From Stichopus chloronotus (taxonomy: Eukaryota > Echinodermata > Holothuroidea > Aspidochirotida > Stichopodidae), in assembly GCA_021234535.1 (NCBI GenBank), contig CM037836.1, positions 23,984,769 through 24,048,768 of the forward strand: DNA of 64,000 bases, in the 5' to 3' direction. The position numbers and the translations under genes were made by a program. Positions 25,692 through 38,878 of this stretch are shown piece by piece (the stretch's first letter is position 1; each line of letters opens with the position of its first letter). Under the pieces are notes generated by a model. The model saw only the letters and a program-made list of their open reading frames with translations, made no database searches and was not told the origin of the DNA.

Positions 25692-27545
25692 TTACATTTT
25701 ATGATCAAGGAGTAATATAATGGCAGCTGCATTGTTTGCCAATGTCCAAGCAACATGTCTGGAGCAGTCTGAATCCACCACACCCAGAGAGCTACCCTCG
25801 GAGGGACTCGTGTCTTTACTTGAGATGTCCATGACTTTTCCATGGTCTGGTCCATCTTCCATCACTCTAGAATTCATTGAAGAGAGTTTTGTTTTCTCAT
25901 CCACGAGTGGAACAGTTCTCACACTGTGCCTTTCAATCTGTCTGGAATTCTTTTCTTCTGGAGCTACCATGACTTGAGATGAGGTCAAAGCCTGCTCCCT
26001 ACCACCTCTGTTTTGAAGCCCCATCAGGTTGAGTTTTGCGAACAAGTTCCTCATCCTAGTGCTCCCACGTTCTGCTGAGATTTCCCTCCCTGCCACGATA
26101 TTTACCATTTCAAAGTCCTGGCCCTCTCTCGAGATCTTGTCTTCATCGAGCATTCTACCCTGAGATTCCCGAAGGACATCACTAGCATCTTCCCAACGAG
26201 AAGAGTCATGTTCAGAAGATTCGGTGGTATTCCATGACGATGCACAAGAACCGTAGCTGCCACTGTGGAGTACACTATCACTCTCAATGACACACGTGGA
26301 TGCATCACCCGATGGGCTGTCAAGTTCCAAAACATTCATTTGTGCAACATATTCTTCAACAGCCTTGACACGAGTGCAGTCTTTCTTTTCATTAAAGCAA
26401 TTGGTCTCCTGATCATTGTGAGCTTTTGCTTTTGTAAATGACTGATTGAAATTACAGGCAGCATTCACATGCACTTTTGCATTTACGTTTGCGACACTCT
26501 GATGATATCCTGCAAACCTGCTACTTTCAGCTTCCATGTTTCCGTTTCGCTCGAGGTCTTCACCTGGTGCTGAAATGGTGCCAACACATGAAGGGTGATC
26601 TTTTGGCCTGACTTCAAAATCCACAGAGTAAATGGATTCGTTCGAATCAAAGTCCCTCAGCAGTGGTACCAGCTTCCTTTTCAAGGTATTTTCCCTGGAT
26701 GATGCACATTCACATTGCTTCAGGCCCTGGCAAGTGCACACTCTCTGGATGCTACTGCTCTCTGGTGTCAGATAATTTTCGTTGAGGTCATCGTCATCCT
26801 CACTGCACCCATCCTCGGACCTGTCATCCGAGCAATGCCACAGGGTGTAGCTTCCATGTGTGGCGGAATTTGACGTTGATGTCGAATCCACCGAATCTGA
26901 AGATAAGGAGGAGAAAGATAACTGCATCGTACCACCCTCCAAGGCATCGTCGGATGTCACCTGATTAGTCACAGGCTCATTTACCTCATTCTCTAGCCTG
27001 TCACTGTCCTTGGAACGGTTCTCATCTTGCTTGTTTGTTGATGTGATGAGAACATATTGCGACTCCTCATCACTCTGTGTGCTGTCTCTAATGCATAATG
27101 GAACATCCACTACCTCGCAGGTGAATTTTCCCTCGTTCAAACTTTCCTCAAATTTTCTTGTCATCGATCCTGGCCCTGACTGACTCTCCATGGAACAATC
27201 ACTCAACGATGAGTGTGCCACTTTTGTCTTCTTTGACTCACCCCTGCCGATGGCATCGAAGAGCATAGCGTCGGCGGCTGCAAGGAGTCCTGCTAGATTC
27301 ATCTTCTTCTTCTGGTGGTTGCTGCCCCCTCTGCCATGTCTGCACATCTGCTGTTGATCCCAGACCGACGGATCGTAGTTTTCATTCTCACAATTTATGG
27401 AAGTTATTGTGGCACTCGTCTCGACATTATTATTGACTGATTGCCTGTGGACTGCCGGGGCCCCTCCTTCCCGCGGGCGTTTCTCAGACTCGACTCTGAT
27501 CCGCAACTTTCTCTTAATAAACTGAACTCCATGGTTAATAGACAT
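25692..27545 (-). CDS. Large exon / 617-residue ORF, function unknown
   Basis: A long open frame on the minus strand, far longer than chance in this AT-rich DNA. The first ATG is at 27545; the open frame extends 45 bases further, and a splice acceptor (CTCTCAAGTCAG) ends at 27561. Composition is that of a disordered regulatory protein: Ser/Asp/Glu-rich, a basic N-terminal stretch (residues about 9-26, FIKRKLRIRV), an acidic run near 240-256, a Cys-rich patch near 269-280 (VCTCQGLKQCEC), and a hydrophobic end (TLANNAAAIILLL). No known domain was recognised. The stop TAA (25692-25694) lies inside a consensus donor GTAAGT (25690-25695), so the exon may splice on and the hydrophobic end may be the start of a longer segment. 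It has no transposon motifs. Confidence 0.65.
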   Translation of the reverse strand: MSINHGVQFIKRKLRIRVESEKRPREGGAPAVHRQSVNNNVETSATITSINCENENYDPSVWDQQQMCRHGRGGSNHQKKKMNLAGLLAAADAMLFDAIGRGESKKTKVAHSSLSDCSMESQSGPGSMTRKFEESLNEGKFTCEVVDVPLCIRDSTQSDEESQYVLITSTNKQDENRSKDSDRLENEVNEPVTNQVTSDDALEGGTMQLSFSSLSSDSVDSTSTSNSATHGSYTLWHCSDDRSEDGCSEDDDDLNENYLTPESSSIQRVCTCQGLKQCECASSRENTLKRKLVPLLRDFDSNESIYSVDFEVRPKDHPSCVGTISAPGEDLERNGNMEAESSRFAGYHQSVANVNAKVHVNAACNFNQSFTKAKAHNDQETNCFNEKKDCTRVKAVEEYVAQMNVLELDSPSGDASTCVIESDSVLHSGSYGSCASSWNTTESSEHDSSRWEDASDVLRESQGRMLDEDKISREGQDFEMVNIVAGREISAERGSTRMRNLFAKLNLMGLQNRGGREQALTSSQVMVAPEEKNSRQIERHSVRTVPLVDEKTKLSSMNSRVMEDGPDHGKVMDISSKDTSPSEGSSLGVVDSDCSRHVAWTLANNAAAIILLLDHKM

Positions 27546-30500
27546 GTTCTTAAAAAGTGTCTGACTTGAGAGTGAAAGCACAAAGTACTACAGAAGCTCC
27601 CACTAGTCTATAAAAGAAGAATGGAACATTAATTGTATTTACTGAAATATTTAAAGAGCTCTTTTTCCAGAGAAAAATAAAGAAACATCATCGGTAACAT
27701 GACAATATGATACTATATTTCAAAGAAAACAACAGAATCGAAGTTCTACACACTGACCCAGAGGTCACAACTTGCATTAGACATGGTTCAATCAGATATG
27801 CTTGAATCAGACATTGGCAGGAAAATTGTGTGAAAGTAATGTAGAGTAGCAGGAAATGTGCAGTGACATTTATTTGTAACAGTCTCACAACATTAATGCA
27901 TAAAGAACATTTCCTTGAAAGTATATGTGAAGACATCCCTGCACACCTACTGTTAAAAACAGTTATCATTAATGTTGCAAAGTGCGATGACACTAACACA
28001 AGTACAGTTTCCATTTATTTTATTTATTCAAGTCCACTAGCTACTTGAAGGAGGAATGAGAGGGTGGTGGTGGAAGTGCAAAATCAACTGCATGTGGGGT
28101 GCAAAACATTGATGGAATTGGTGTATGAGCCCAGTTAAAAGGACTCTGATGCAGTTGAGGAACTGAGCCACGACAAAAGGTCCTAGGGTCTTAAATACAG
28201 CTCTGGAAATACAGCTGAGGTAACAATCACTTTAAAAAGTGTTTCGGTGTTAGAGGCAGAGGGGATTTATGGCATGCTCTATGAACATTCAGATGTCAGA
28301 TGATACCTTCATGCTTTCCTGTATATTTATCTAACTTTTAGGTCAATGAAAGAGTGCAGGTGTCCTTCGGTCGAATTTCCGAACCTCTTCTTCCCCCCCC
28401 CCCCCACCAAGGAGGAAACATGATCATCCACTCTTGTGTGCAAATACATTACATGTGGCGAGCGTTTGCAACTCCCAAATCTGGGATTGTTACAAGCCTG
28501 GATAATTCAGCTTCCATGCATTGCATAGCAGATTTCTAGTCTTTGAGGTTTTGTTGTGAGCTCTTTGAAAATCCCACACAGAATGCTAGCGTGAATTACA
28601 TGTTTGTATTTGCCATAGATCCACAGCATCTTGGCCACTTTGTGAAGCAAAATGCGATGCCAGCTATCAAAATTATTTGCCTGCATTATACACCAGTGAA
28701 ATTTCCAGTTTGGTCAAGAATACTGAGCTCAGCCTATCAATGCATGGCACTGAAAAGTAACATTTTTATACCATCAGTCATGTAAACAGTCGTATACCAT
28801 CATCGTTGCACCATGCTTTTAATATATATAGCAAATGACACTTTGTAAAATGATCACCGTACAATAGTTGAAGAAAAATGGGCAAATAACATTTGCAAAG
28901 AATTCTGAGATAGATTTTTAACTTAATATCAGGATACACATTAGTCAACATGACAAAAACTAAGGGGGGGGGGGGCATCAACTAGCTATGATCAAACTAC
29001 ACATTTAATTTCAGACATCATGATAATTCACTTTATTGTTCTTGAGATTTGCAGTTTGAAGATCTTTCAAGATTCCGCTGGCACAAGGTATTAGGCCCCA
29101 CATATCATGCATGTAATGAAATGTAGCTATAGGTCAACATTCTGCACAAAAATAAATTTGCTACAACTGAAGGAAATTGAATGAACAGCTGTTGAGAAAT
29201 GAAAATAGCTTTCAATAGATTTATATTAAACCTTGGCTATTAATCAATATGATGTGCATTATTAACTTATCAAAACAAAAACAGTATGGTTCTCATACCT
29301 CGTGTGGTGCACGCCTAATATGAACTCAATCTAAGCTTCCAAGTAAGTCCCTTCTTGAGGTATCACCTTTAAAAACAGTTCAGCACAAGAAGGAACACAA
29401 TGCCGGCATCACAGAAGTTGTCCTAATCTATGTCAATGGTGCCATTAATAGTGTATTTTCATCATGTCAACTTCTTGGCCTGAATCACAATCAATGCGAT
29501 TCCATCTTTGGAATGTCTGTGATTGCAAACTTGATTGGCAGATTTACTTGGTACATTTCTCAAACTCTGCACTTAGCTTAGTGTCTAACCGATTTGGTTT
29601 TGCCTGATTTAAGGATGTCTAGGCCTCTATTACAGAATCCACTTGCCTAATGTCTTGGAAACCAGTTCCATTGCTAAACAACTTTTCATTGCTTTCTTAC
29701 AGTTATTGACCCATCTTAACAAAAAAAAAAATGAAACGTTTCGAGGGCATGTTCATGTAAGTTATGACAGTCCAGCCTGTTGTCACCTATCTGTAATAGT
29801 AACATACACCATACAGCACTGCATGTAGTTTATGCTGATGATTTAGAGGCATACAAGATTTAATCACATCAAGCCCTATGATAATCACAAAATATCCTGT
29901 TTTCTTCCCTCGTACGTGTCATTAACGTCCAACACAGAGCACCGTGCATGTCGCAAGCAGTCAGAGCAGAGGCCTGGGTGATAACTACTCATTGCATGGC
30001 TATTACTGAATGTGTAATACGTAGCAGGTAGAGGCGGCAGAGATGCACATTAATAATTTAGTCTGCCAATTATAGTAGCAGATTACAGTTCAAATCTGCA
30101 GGGCAGAATCATTTTATTAAGTGAGACTGTTACAAAGGCAAACATCATACATGACAAAATCAACCTTTAACTCGTTACAGGTACATCACATGCGATGAGC
30201 AGAATTTGAGGTCTTGTTCACTGTACATGATCATGCAGGGTCTATCAGTTCTATCATTATTGCCAGGGAAGTTGCTATGCTGGGGACAACTACCTGTGAG
30301 AATTGTCAAACTTTGACAAACCTTGTCCAAAAGCAGATTAACCTCTAGACTATGGGCCAAGGACGACAATGAGAAGTGCCACACAGAGCAAATGTTTATG
30401 AAAATGTGTTCTCCTGTTTCACAAGAGATCACTTAGTAGGACATGTTGCTTCCTATCCTGCACTGCCATAGTGATTGACTATACCCAAAAACACGGAGGC

Positions 30501-32029
30501 TTTAAAGTCATCATTGACCACCTTTATGTTGGCCTTGGAATGCTATCGAAATGCATATCAAGGAGAAATAAAACTAAACAGTACAGCTGCAAGAATGAAA
30601 GAATCAACAACCTTGCCATATGTTTCTCTACCACAGTATAATAAATGTGCCATTGATCTGCACTTAATGGAGGGACAAGTGATGAGACATGTGATGAAGA
30701 ATGAATGAAAATACGATCATGTCTACATTCTTAAAAGTGCAGGGGAGCACTAATCCTACCCCTCTTACATCCACCCCACCATGATTCCCCTTTGTCACAA
30801 CCGAGTTGTGATGCACCCTTGTGAGTGCAGTTCCTTTCATGCATCACTGACGCTACCAAACAATGATGTAATTAAAAGCTTCAAGGTCCTGCTGTCTGAT
30901 AGGCACTAAATACATCACATTAACTTACATAATTACAGACGTCGATTATCTAATAAAGCAAAAGCGTGTAAGAGAGAGAAGGTATAAAAAGAAATGAGAA
31001 AATGAGAAATACATGGATCACAAAAGTTTTAAGTCGATCACATCCATCTGATAAATCAATTATCACATACAACTCTCACCTGTAACTTAGATGTTCCAAC
31101 TATAACATTTCAACCTCCTGTTTTTGTTCTCCCAACTTTTCCCAGTGTTCACATTTGATTCAAACAGTACAGTTCTTCGAGTCAGTGTGCACAGAGCTCT
31201 CTCATGTGCAGTACGGTGGTTGAAGAGAAAGTAGTGTGACAATGCACTGTACAGTGTGTGTCTTCATGCACAATACGAGACATATAAACAGTGTTACACT
31301 AGCCAGAGATGAACAATACAAGCATGTGCAATATGAAACCTCTTCACACCTTCCTCTTGAGGACAATCAGGGCATTATATGGATTTATTTTGCAATAATA
31401 TTTTTTCCCCTTTTTGTTTTTGTGGGTGCTTTGTGTTTGTGATGCTTTGATGCTGATATAAAAAAGGGCTGAGTCTGCATGGTGCAAAATGCATGTAAAC
31501 ATGACAGTAAAATGATTGCGGAGTCAAAGGGAAAACAGGATATAAATCTAATGTGGTCACTGGGGAATCTGCCCTGCGTATACAAATACCTGCATCATCA
31601 CAGCAACACCACTGACCCCGTCAGACCATCCTAAGTTTTTAAACAACTTGCAGTACACCACACAGTGTGCTGTAGGTAGTACGTTGCATGATTTTCACGT
31701 AAAAAAATTTCTGTCTGGTGGTTATAGCAATACAGTGCAAAGAACTTTGTGTTGCAAGTTTAAACATAGAAGTTTCTATGGCTGTTACAATAGGATATTC
31801 ACACCCATGGATACAAAATGAAAACCATTTATTTATCCCTACATATCAAAAGCATAATTTCCATTTATTGTTTCCTTCCAATCTCAAAAATTTGTATTTT
31901 ATACCGATCTTTTTCTCCCTCAAACTTTTTCGACAAGTTGAAGCTTGATCATGTTTGGGGTATTCTAGATTTAAGTGAAGGCACATTAGGACTCTTCAAG
32001 TGCAAATTATACAGCAAATAGATGAACCT

Positions 32030-32350
32030 ATATAAATGCTGGTAAATCATGGTACTCCACAGTGTATTCAGTAATTTCTAGTACTATTAGTCTCTAAGCA
32101 AATGCTGGTATTCTAGGTTTTACTGGTCCTGTAGAAATATACTGGTACTGAAGACACACTATAATGCTAGTCCTGTAGGTAAATGCTACTGTCCTGGGTA
32201 CAGTAGATATGCTAGAACCCTAGGTAGTGCAAATGTAGGTACCCTATGCTGGTACTGTAGGTAAGTGCTGGTACTCTACATAAATGGTGGTACTGTCACT
32301 ATATACTGGTACTGTACATAGATAAATGCTGGTACTGTGGGTAAATGATT
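32030..32350 (+). repeat. Degenerate minisatellite, unit about 20-23 bp
   Basis: Repeated variants of ATGCTGGTACTGTAGGTAA occur through this segment with substitutions and small indels, for example GTAAGTGCTGGTACTCTACA and AAATGCTGGTACTGTGGGTA. Unit length varies, so the array is old or subject to slippage. No coding role. Confidence 0.8.
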
Positions 32351-34820
32351 CTACTGGAAGACTCTTTGGCAGAAGTTCTCTCCAGAGTGGTAGGATGGCT
32401 TCCCTCCAATCCCTCTGCACCAATCATCTTTCATTATCAAACATCACGGCACTTGAGATTGTCACACACAGTGAATTGCTAGAGAAGTTTAAATTGCAAA
32501 TTGTAAATTGCACTAATAAATATCAATTTACAGTGTTTATTCACAGATCAACAAATGCCCTTCTGTTTAAACATTAAGCTGCATTGGTTTACTTTCACAG
32601 ATGTGCTTTATACATGCTACAGCAAATTGTGGATTCTACAAATGTTACATGTTCTATGTTTATTTCATTGTCAGGAGAATGGCTTAATGTTTACAAGAAA
32701 CTCACCACTATGTTAGTTACTTAAATTACCCATTATCAATTCTGACTGACCAGATGATGGATTTTTTGATGGCTTTCAACTGTTTTAATGACATGTAAAT
32801 TATATGGCCAAAATCACACCATCAACATAGAAGATACGATTACTCTTTGGACAGCTACGAATTGCTGTAGAAAAGTTTGATGAAAGTACTAAAACTGATT
32901 GTTTTATTTAAAAGTTGTTAAGCCACTGTAATATGCAATTAGGCCTATTCTAGAATGCTCTGTGCAGAGTTCCTTCGTAGACTTCCACTGACTTTCAATC
33001 GAAAAGATTAGACGTTTCGTTGCACAGGGAAGGTTCTCCTCATCAAAGAGTCTCGATCACTTATTTCCACAAAAACAGATGGTGCTTAATACGCTGTCGA
33101 AATGTCTTGAATGATGTGATGATGCTCGGTATTACTGAAAGTTCGGAGAACAATCTAAGGTTCTGTAAATAATTGCGCTGAATTTTCCTTGAAGGGGCGA
33201 GTTTTAATCCACTGATCTCAACTCCTCCCTTTTCATAACTGCGTATTGATATGATTGTGACACAGTGTCAGCCTAACGCCATAACCTACTGTAGTCAACT
33301 GTCATCTGAATCATCGTTTCACAATGTGGAAACTGTTACTCAATGGAATCATCTTCATTGCCAAAGCCTGACCACATGAAGTGCTGTCTAATTGTCTATG
33401 GATGTACTGTATTGTACATCAACTTCTGCCAGAGACTACGTTCATCGCTTGTCACATTTTTACACCAACATCTCTCTCGCCATGTGGTCGTCCTACCCAG
33501 CTAGCCTAACTAAATTGTTACTCTAGCCTAAGCCAACAAACAGAATGAGGGCCTGTCCAAAGCTCTCACCAGTTACCAGCCACCCCTTCCCTTATAAAGT
33601 CTAACTGTTCAGCTTTAATAACTAAATGCCATAATCACTTTGAACCAATCAAGAAATAAATGTACACTGTAGTCTGAATCTGTCTGAACGTAAAGTCTGA
33701 ACAGAAGTAACTATATAATTAAAACATGAAGCAACATGTTTGGGTACTTATGACTTGCATTCTTTTCTAAAGCCATTTTATAACAATTCACAAAGAGCAG
33801 AATGAAATAATTTATGCAATTGTGATGCATGGTTCTGTCCAACATGCACATCTATGGTCTGTGTTTTCCCATATAGATTAGTGCTACATTTTGACAGTGG
33901 TCTGGTTGTCCTACCAGTGGATTTACTGGGAATTTACTCTGATGGTTCTGACCCACGGACAGGAGGAGTAAATTGACTTGAAAAGGATCAGTAGGGATGA
34001 TACAAGCTTCACTTGGTTTTGAGGATTGCTTAGTTTATAATGTTATAACTTTGGTTTTTGCACTGTACAGTACTTCAAACAATTGTAGGCTTACAAGAAA
34101 AGGGTGACAGGGTAACAAAGGTCCTGGGGCAGTGGGCAACTTTAGGCAGCCCAGGGTATTTTTTGGGACATCCAAAATCAGGTCATGGTACAAAAGCACA
34201 GAAGATATTTGGAGATCAAAACAATTTTTTACTACTCTATACATTTGTGGTGAAGCCGGTCTCATCGTTATTTACAGCAACCTAGCAACCTTGGTGCAAC
34301 ATTAGGTTCGTGGCATCTTCAAAAGTGATCACATGTAGTACCAACTTGCAAGTCAGATGGATGGCCAGTACTTGGTAAATATATACTGATGGATCAATGG
34401 ATCAACCCACGAACTTAACATGAACATGTACGTGGCCATGGCCATGGGTCATTCCACGGTTATGGCCGTTACATTTGTACACAAAATGAGACATTCAACA
34501 ACAGAACAAGGGTTGATACGCCATTTTATTCAAACAGGTGTGGAGTGAAAGAGTTTACTAGGACACTGAGGTGATGACTAGCAATTGCAGTTAGGTTGAT
34601 GGCATACAGTAAGTGAACTGAACACTTTGCATAAATATCAAGAACTCTGTGGATTCTTGAATTTTATCAAGACAAAACCCATACCACTAAAAGGGCTGAG
34701 AAATATTCCTTAATACAATGTAAGCTGAACTTAGATTAATTCTGACAGGGTCAAGATTAAGATATAAAAGGAGCATTATGAATGTTACACAGTAATGCCA
34801 AAAGAGAGGAAAAATTGTTC

Positions 34821-35060
34821 CAGGCCTGCTGACTGTTGACACACCTCTAAAGCTACTTGTATACTTTGTTGTATATTTGAGATCTATTTGTGTATCCCCC
34901 ACCCCCTCCTCAAAAATCTCCTTCCTTCCAACGTGGAAAAAGGTGATCATTATTTCTGTAACTACTGTATTGAGGCAAAATGGGTTCCAGGGTGACTGTT
35001 AACACACTTGTGGAGCTACTCGTATATTTTGTTATATATCATAGACTTACTTTTGTACTC
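34821..35060 (+). repeat. Tandem duplication, period 163 bp
   Basis: GACTGTTGACACAC at 34831 recurs as GACTGTTAACACAC at 34994. Each is followed by AGCTACT(T/C)GTATA(C/T)TTTGTT(G/A)TATAT. Both copies then enter a C-rich tract. Diverged and non-coding. Confidence 0.65.
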
Positions 35061-35554
35061 CCACTTTCACCCTCTCCACTTTTGTACTCCCCGTCTTCAC
35101 TCCCCTCCACCCCAACCAGAACAAAGGAAGTACACTTCTACAACTACTGTATGCATAAAATGAAAGCAAAACCCAAATTTACATTGATTCCATCATTGGC
35201 TCAACCTTTTAACCATATTCATTACTATTAAACCATATACAGCTCCCTTACCCATATCGTCTGACACTCTCTGATGAAAGTGTTAACTCATGTCTATTAA
35301 TGAACTGGACCTCTGTAGTTTGGACTACAGTCCTGTTGTGTTCATGGTGCCTGTACCTGACCATTTTTAGAACAGATTCTGATACTTAACCATACCTTGG
35401 CTTCCACACAGGTTCTGGAATTTTCATCAAGATACAGAATTCCCAAATGATCAGCAATGTTTTCTCCGCTTAATTCTGCTTTGATCCTACCATTCCCTTT
35501 GGTGGCCATTCTTACTACAAAGAAATTAACACTTAGGTTGGATACCATCCTCCT

Positions 35555-35892
35555 TAAATAGAAATAGGGCGTTTGTTTTACAGAAAACATCCATATTTTT
35601 AAAACCAGTGTTTGTGGATGCAGAATGATAGATTATTCAAAATAAGGAAGGACAGTAGTCTTTTTTTCCAAGAAATAAGTTTCTCACAGATAGAAACTCA
35701 GTTATTAATTTGTTCACCCAAATTTTCAAAATTCAAAAGATGCATCTTCTGTTACTCATCACATGCATAACATTTTGAGGAGATAAAGCGTTGGCAGACG
35801 TTCATTGATGAAACTGAATGCTTTAATAATGACTGAAGCTATTTCTTTAGAATGTCATGTTGGTGTATTTTAAACGCCCTATTTCCCTTTAA
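35555..35892 (-). mobile_element. TTAA-ended MITE, copy 1 (reverse orientation)
   Basis: A 338-base element with terminal inverted repeats of the form TTAAAGGGAAATAGGGCG (the left end here is TTAAATAGAAATAGGGCG). Its interior is the reverse complement of the copies at 39103-39457 and 53533-53885. TTAA at both outer ends suggests a piggyBac-like TTAA target preference, but TTAA could instead belong to the inverted repeat. No transposase is encoded, so it is non-autonomous. Confidence 0.8.
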
Positions 35893-38681
35893 ACAGAGCA
35901 GCTCTACTAAGTCTGCTGTTTGGTAAACCTCTGGTGATATGATGGCTACCTGTATTGATTTACTTAATACTGTACTTGGTATAAAATAACAGAGAGTAAC
36001 ACCTCTCTGTTGGGTGGTTGACTTAAAAAAATGTTGTTTAATATGCTTTCTGCCAAAGTGTGTAAACTGGGACTAGGCTTTAATAAAAAAAAAAAACAAA
36101 GCCCAAAGGCATTGCGGTTTCAATGATTCAGTTAAGAGCACTTTGAAAGTTTGAATCTAGCGTATTGCATAAGGTGAAGATACATTGACCCCTAATGACA
36201 TTTGATCGCCACCACTCCAACAAAAGAATAGGCTAAAGTAACAGAGGTGTCAACTAGGAGGTTAACTAGCGCCTTTAGTTGCAACAGAGTGCTAGTGAGT
36301 ATATGACAACACTTCCATGGTGTGCATTATTGTCTTGGTGGACATTCATACCAACATGTCAACCACGTGTACCACGGTTAGGAAATATACAAAACCTTGA
36401 TTTGAGGGGCTATATTTTGTAATTAGAATACAAACAAACAAAATGTGAGCCATGTGCAAGCTTCTTTTCTGGAGATATCATGTTTACAAGGTTTTCACAA
36501 TTTGACCCCTGATGCCCCCAATGACCTTTGACCTCCATCAAAAACAATTTGGTCTTTCTACTCAATGTGCTACACTTACATAAAAATATGAGATCTGTCT
36601 GAGCTTTTCTTCTTGAGATAATGTGTTTACAAGGTTTTCACAATTTGACTCCTGTTGACCCCAAATGACCTTTGACCTCCACCAAAAACAATAGGGTTTT
36701 TTTACTCAATGTGCTACACCTACATACCAAATATGAGATCTGGCTAAGCCTCTCTTCTAGAGATATCATGTTTACAAGGTAAGGCGTCACTTACATACAC
36801 TCCCACACACACACATATGCAAAGATTACGATTATCATTAAAGCCCAAAAACTTACCATTTTCTGCACATGAGATGTCATTGTAGTAACATCCATAACCT
36901 TATGTCCACAACAATTTTCAGGAGCTCCTAAATGCTAATTAGAGCATAGTTAATTAATTTCATTATTATGGTGTTATTATTTTGTTTTGTGACAAAAACT
37001 TTGCAAATGAATTTCAATTTCAATAGAAGTTACAGTAGAGTAGGTGTGGGATGAGCTTTGATCAAATTCTGTTATATGAACGTTACAATTTTGGCAACCT
37101 CCCTCACAGGCATCTGGGGTGAAGTGATATAGGAAAACCATAGTTGTAGTGAAAGAATGGATCAATATAGATTGATTTCAACCCAATTTAGATAGAGGGA
37201 ATGTATTCATTGTAAAGGACACTGTATTTCTCATACATGGCATTCAGAAAATTATACAAAATATTAACAAATTCATATTGAAAATGGGCAGGGCAGGTAT
37301 TTCATCACAGGGGTTCATTTTTCATTTTCTTTTTATTTTCCTCTACCTTCAAGGTACTTCAATGTTAGATGCAACACCTGTGGCATGAACTTTCTTTCAG
37401 ATTTTAGGTCAAGGTCACTCTCTTTATGGAATGGCCTGATTGTTAACCCAACACCAAACTTGCAAAACATGTAATTGTTTCTTGAACTGGATTTACATTT
37501 CCTAGCGAGATTATGCAGTGGCAATGAAACAGCGTAGGGGCAAAGAGTTGGGGACTCAGCCCCATTAAAAAAAAATCTTGATATGCATTAATTTCATTCT
37601 TCATAGATTGATATTTTTTCTTATTAACTGAGGAATTGCAGATATGATATCCCTATTTGAAGGCTGGGTACATGCAGCTCAGCAAATGCACCCAAGAAGT
37701 GCTGCTCCTGGCCATCTGCACAGTCTGAAAAGCCAAAGACGTTTTTGTATCATGTATTGTAAGCCCTGTGCCTACTAATGGTGGTACTTCACTTAGATAT
37801 TCCTGCAGGCACTTGATTGCCCATATTTTCTTCTTTTTTCTTCTATTTTCATATTTTTCTTCCATTTTTCTTCTATTTTCTTCTATTCTTCTATTTAGGC
37901 GACCTGGAAGGTTCACCATTTCAACAATCATATAGTGTGAATGTAAAGACCTTTAAAGGGTAAATAAATGTGTCTTTTAGATATACACAAATACAATTAT
38001 ACAATAAATACTGGAAAAATAATTAGTACTATGGCTCTACAAAATATGTGAGGGCTCCATGAACATGTGCGGCCAGGATTGGGTTCAACATACTCATGAT
38101 GAAGATGAAAGTGCATGAAACTTGAGAACTGCAGTAGGCTAGGAATAGAGTTAGTCCAACTGGTAAGCAGTTACTGTGGCTACTGTAGCTTAGGACTACT
38201 CAATTGCATTAGGTCTTGCCTAGGCCTAAGTTAGTTACAAAGTTACTGTTTTGCGAATTTCAGGGGGTGTAACTTAGGATTCTGTAAAATTATTGTTATC
38301 TCTGGGTTATTTCATCATGCATCATAGCTACTGTGGTCTATGAGGTACCATATTATGAAGTAAAAGGTAAGGACCTACTGTAGGGTAGCCTGTAGACACA
38401 AAAAAATAGCAGAAACGTAGTCGCTATTCAAATGTAGCCAGATAAAATGCGGCTTAAAATCATCAAGCAAGCAAAAACAAAAATCACGTAAATCATAAAT
38501 CGAATGGACGACTGAGATTTGGTTACATTATTTTTCAGTTGTTCAGGCTACATCATCCATTCCGCATTACTGTACGTACATCAAACAGAGCAAAACCAAG
38601 TTCAGTAGTTAGCATGCAATCTACAACGATGCTGAGCAGCTGTTCCCATCCACCATTCTTAAACACTCAGCCAGTCACAAT
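35893..38681. other. Non-coding stretch with tandem repeat and pyrimidine tract
   Basis: Contains the 144-bp tandem repeat (36460-36780), a diverged relative of it near 36190, and a TTCTTCTATTTTC-type pyrimidine tract (37829-37900). A minus-strand ORF across that tract (37653-37931) ends in an ordinary-looking 50-residue peptide but has no family match that I recognise. Confidence 0.4.
36460..36780 (+). repeat. Tandem repeat, ~144-bp unit, each full unit carrying a DR1 motif
   Basis: Two full units (from 36460 and 36603) and the start of a third (36748). Units share GAGATA(T/A)(C/T)(A/G)TGTTTACAAGG, TTCACAATTTGAC and ACTCAATGTGCTACAC. Each full unit has TGACCTTTGACCT, at 36522-36534 and 36666-36678. 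That is two AGGTCA half-sites spaced by one base, the direct-repeat-1 site bound by RXR/HNF4-type nuclear receptors. Whether any receptor uses them is unknown; they may simply be part of a repeat family. Confidence 0.85.
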
Positions 38682-38878
38682 CTAGGTTACTGAGACACCC
38701 CCATCTTTATCTTTGACATCTTTCACAAATTGCTCTTGGATTTTGCAAAGAAACATGAAATTTTCTGAATGGACTAGGTGGTTTTCTGTAAAAAGTTCAA
38801 TACCTTTGCATTCTTGAAAGATTAAACAACCCTGTTCTGTTTGAATGACATAATGTGGTTCCTTCAACAGTATAAACT
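38682..38878 (-). CDS. Candidate terminal coding exon, unknown protein
   Basis: On the minus strand a pyrimidine-rich acceptor (TTTCTTTTTAAG, or two bases further) opens a frame of about 65 codons that ends at TAG (38682-38684). The peptide has ordinary protein composition: FILLKEPHYVIQTEQGCL, then FQECKGIELFTENHLVHS and KIQEQFVKDVKDKDGG. The opposite strand is full of stops. No family was recognised. Upstream exons should lie between here and about 41.3 kb or beyond; a minus-strand open segment at 41147-41329 ends at a GTATGA donor in compatible phase, but the join is speculative. Confidence 0.4.

Larger units (their letters stand above)
27561..35554. other. Non-coding stretch, no gene supported
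   Basis: AT-rich DNA without a supported exon. It holds homopolymer tracts (C13 at 28393-28405, G12 at 28964-28975), a minisatellite (about 32030-32350) and a tandem duplication near 34.8-35.05 kb. Minus-strand 5' exons of the gene ending at 25692 could lie here but none was convincing. Confidence 0.4.

Noticed and set aside
32030..32350. Possible CRISPR-like array
   Set aside because: Units are degenerate, of variable length, lack unique spacers and lie in an animal-type genome; it is a minisatellite.
37653..37931. Minus-strand ORF with a Lys/Arg/Glu-rich start
   Set aside because: The charged part is the translated pyrimidine tract at 37829-37900; the rest has no recognised similarity.
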